From positions 1-5,755 of the forward strand of contig QKDT01000253.1 of NCBI GenBank assembly GCA_003251995.1: a DNA stretch of 5,755 nucleotides, written 5' to 3'. The notes under the pieces were generated by a model that worked only from the letters and a program-made list of their open reading frames with translations, was not told where the DNA came from and did not search any database. Made by a program: the position numbers and the translations under genes. How positions within the stretch are numbered: the stretch's first letter is position 1; each line of letters begins with the position of its first letter. Source of the DNA: Desulfovibrio desulfuricans. Its GTDB lineage: Bacteria > Desulfobacterota > Desulfovibrionia > Desulfovibrionales > Desulfovibrionaceae. Positions 5,566 through 5,755 of the stretch are shown here, piece after piece.

Positions 5566-5755
5566 TCAAAAGTTGACTGGCGCATCATCCATGGCTTGGG
5601 CAAGCTCGCGCAGGGCAGACAGGCTGTCTTCTGCCTCTTGCGGGGTCATGGTGTGCAAGGCAAACCCGGCGTGAACAATCACATAGTCGCCGACCTTGGG
5701 TTCTTCGGGCAGCAACATGACCGACGCCGTCAGAAACGTGGAGCTTTCGCCCACG
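5566..5755 (-). CDS. hypC: Hydrogenase maturation chaperone HypC/HupF, N-terminus cut by window edge
   Basis: The C-terminal 62 codons are present; the frame is open at the window end, so the GTG at 5754 is not a believable start. HypC works in the cytoplasm with HypD to assemble the Fe(CN)2CO unit and deliver it to the precursor of the [NiFe]-hydrogenase large subunit. The visible part matches the conserved second half of the family. SVMLLPEEPKVGDYVIVHAGFAL covers the last beta strands of the OB-like barrel. TPQEAEDSLSALRELAQ follows as the typical C-terminal helix. The functionally essential Cys of the N-terminal MC(L/V) motif lies outside the window. Full length would be about 80-90 residues. 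The gene probably ends a hyp operon, with the 5500-5548 inverted repeat directly behind it. Family assignment is firm; the hydrogenase served is not visible. Confidence 0.92.
   Translation of the reverse strand, partial: VGESSTFLTASVMLLPEEPKVGDYVIVHAGFALHTMTPQEAEDSLSALRELAQAMDDAPVNF

Overview
This window looks like chromosomal core sequence from a Gram-negative, anaerobic, motile bacterium. It encodes a bacterial-type isoleucyl-tRNA synthetase, a lipoprotein signal peptidase, a YbgF/CpoB-like envelope lipoprotein, a CheZ-type chemotaxis phosphatase and the hydrogenase maturation chaperone HypC. This mix suggests a Desulfovibrio-like sulfate reducer. That assignment is inference from gene content and general protein character; no database search was run. 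All recognised genes lie on the minus strand, so transcription runs from high to low coordinates.

Layout in transcription order. At 5755-5566 is the 3' part of hypC, cut by the window edge. A 388-base intergenic stretch (5565-5178) follows. It holds a long inverted repeat just after hypC, several short palindromes, and a sigma70-like promoter ahead of ileS. A tight cluster comes next: ileS (5177-2361), lspA (2355-1828, 5-base gap), a 68-residue two-helix membrane protein with a PLDc_N-type domain (1831-1625, overlapping lspA by ATGA), and ybgF (1613-648, 11-base gap). A hairpin plus T-tract terminator (638-604) closes this cluster. Beyond it, cheZ begins at 561 and runs off the window at base 1.

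How the genes relate. ileS-lspA is a widespread bacterial gene pair. LspA removes the signal peptides of prolipoproteins, and the YbgF-like protein encoded two genes downstream has a clear lipobox, so the operon probably encodes both the processing enzyme and one of its substrates. The small PLDc_N protein in between has no assignable function beyond being an inner-membrane protein. hypC and cheZ appear to belong to neighbouring units (hydrogenase maturation, chemotaxis).

I found no mobile element, CRISPR array, tRNA or rRNA, and no convincing new system. The points most worth a second look are the HMGT version of the HIGH motif in IleRS, the repeated TTTTGCAGAA element behind hypC, the CRP/FNR-like palindrome between hypC and ileS, and the poorly understood PLDc_N gene inside the operon.
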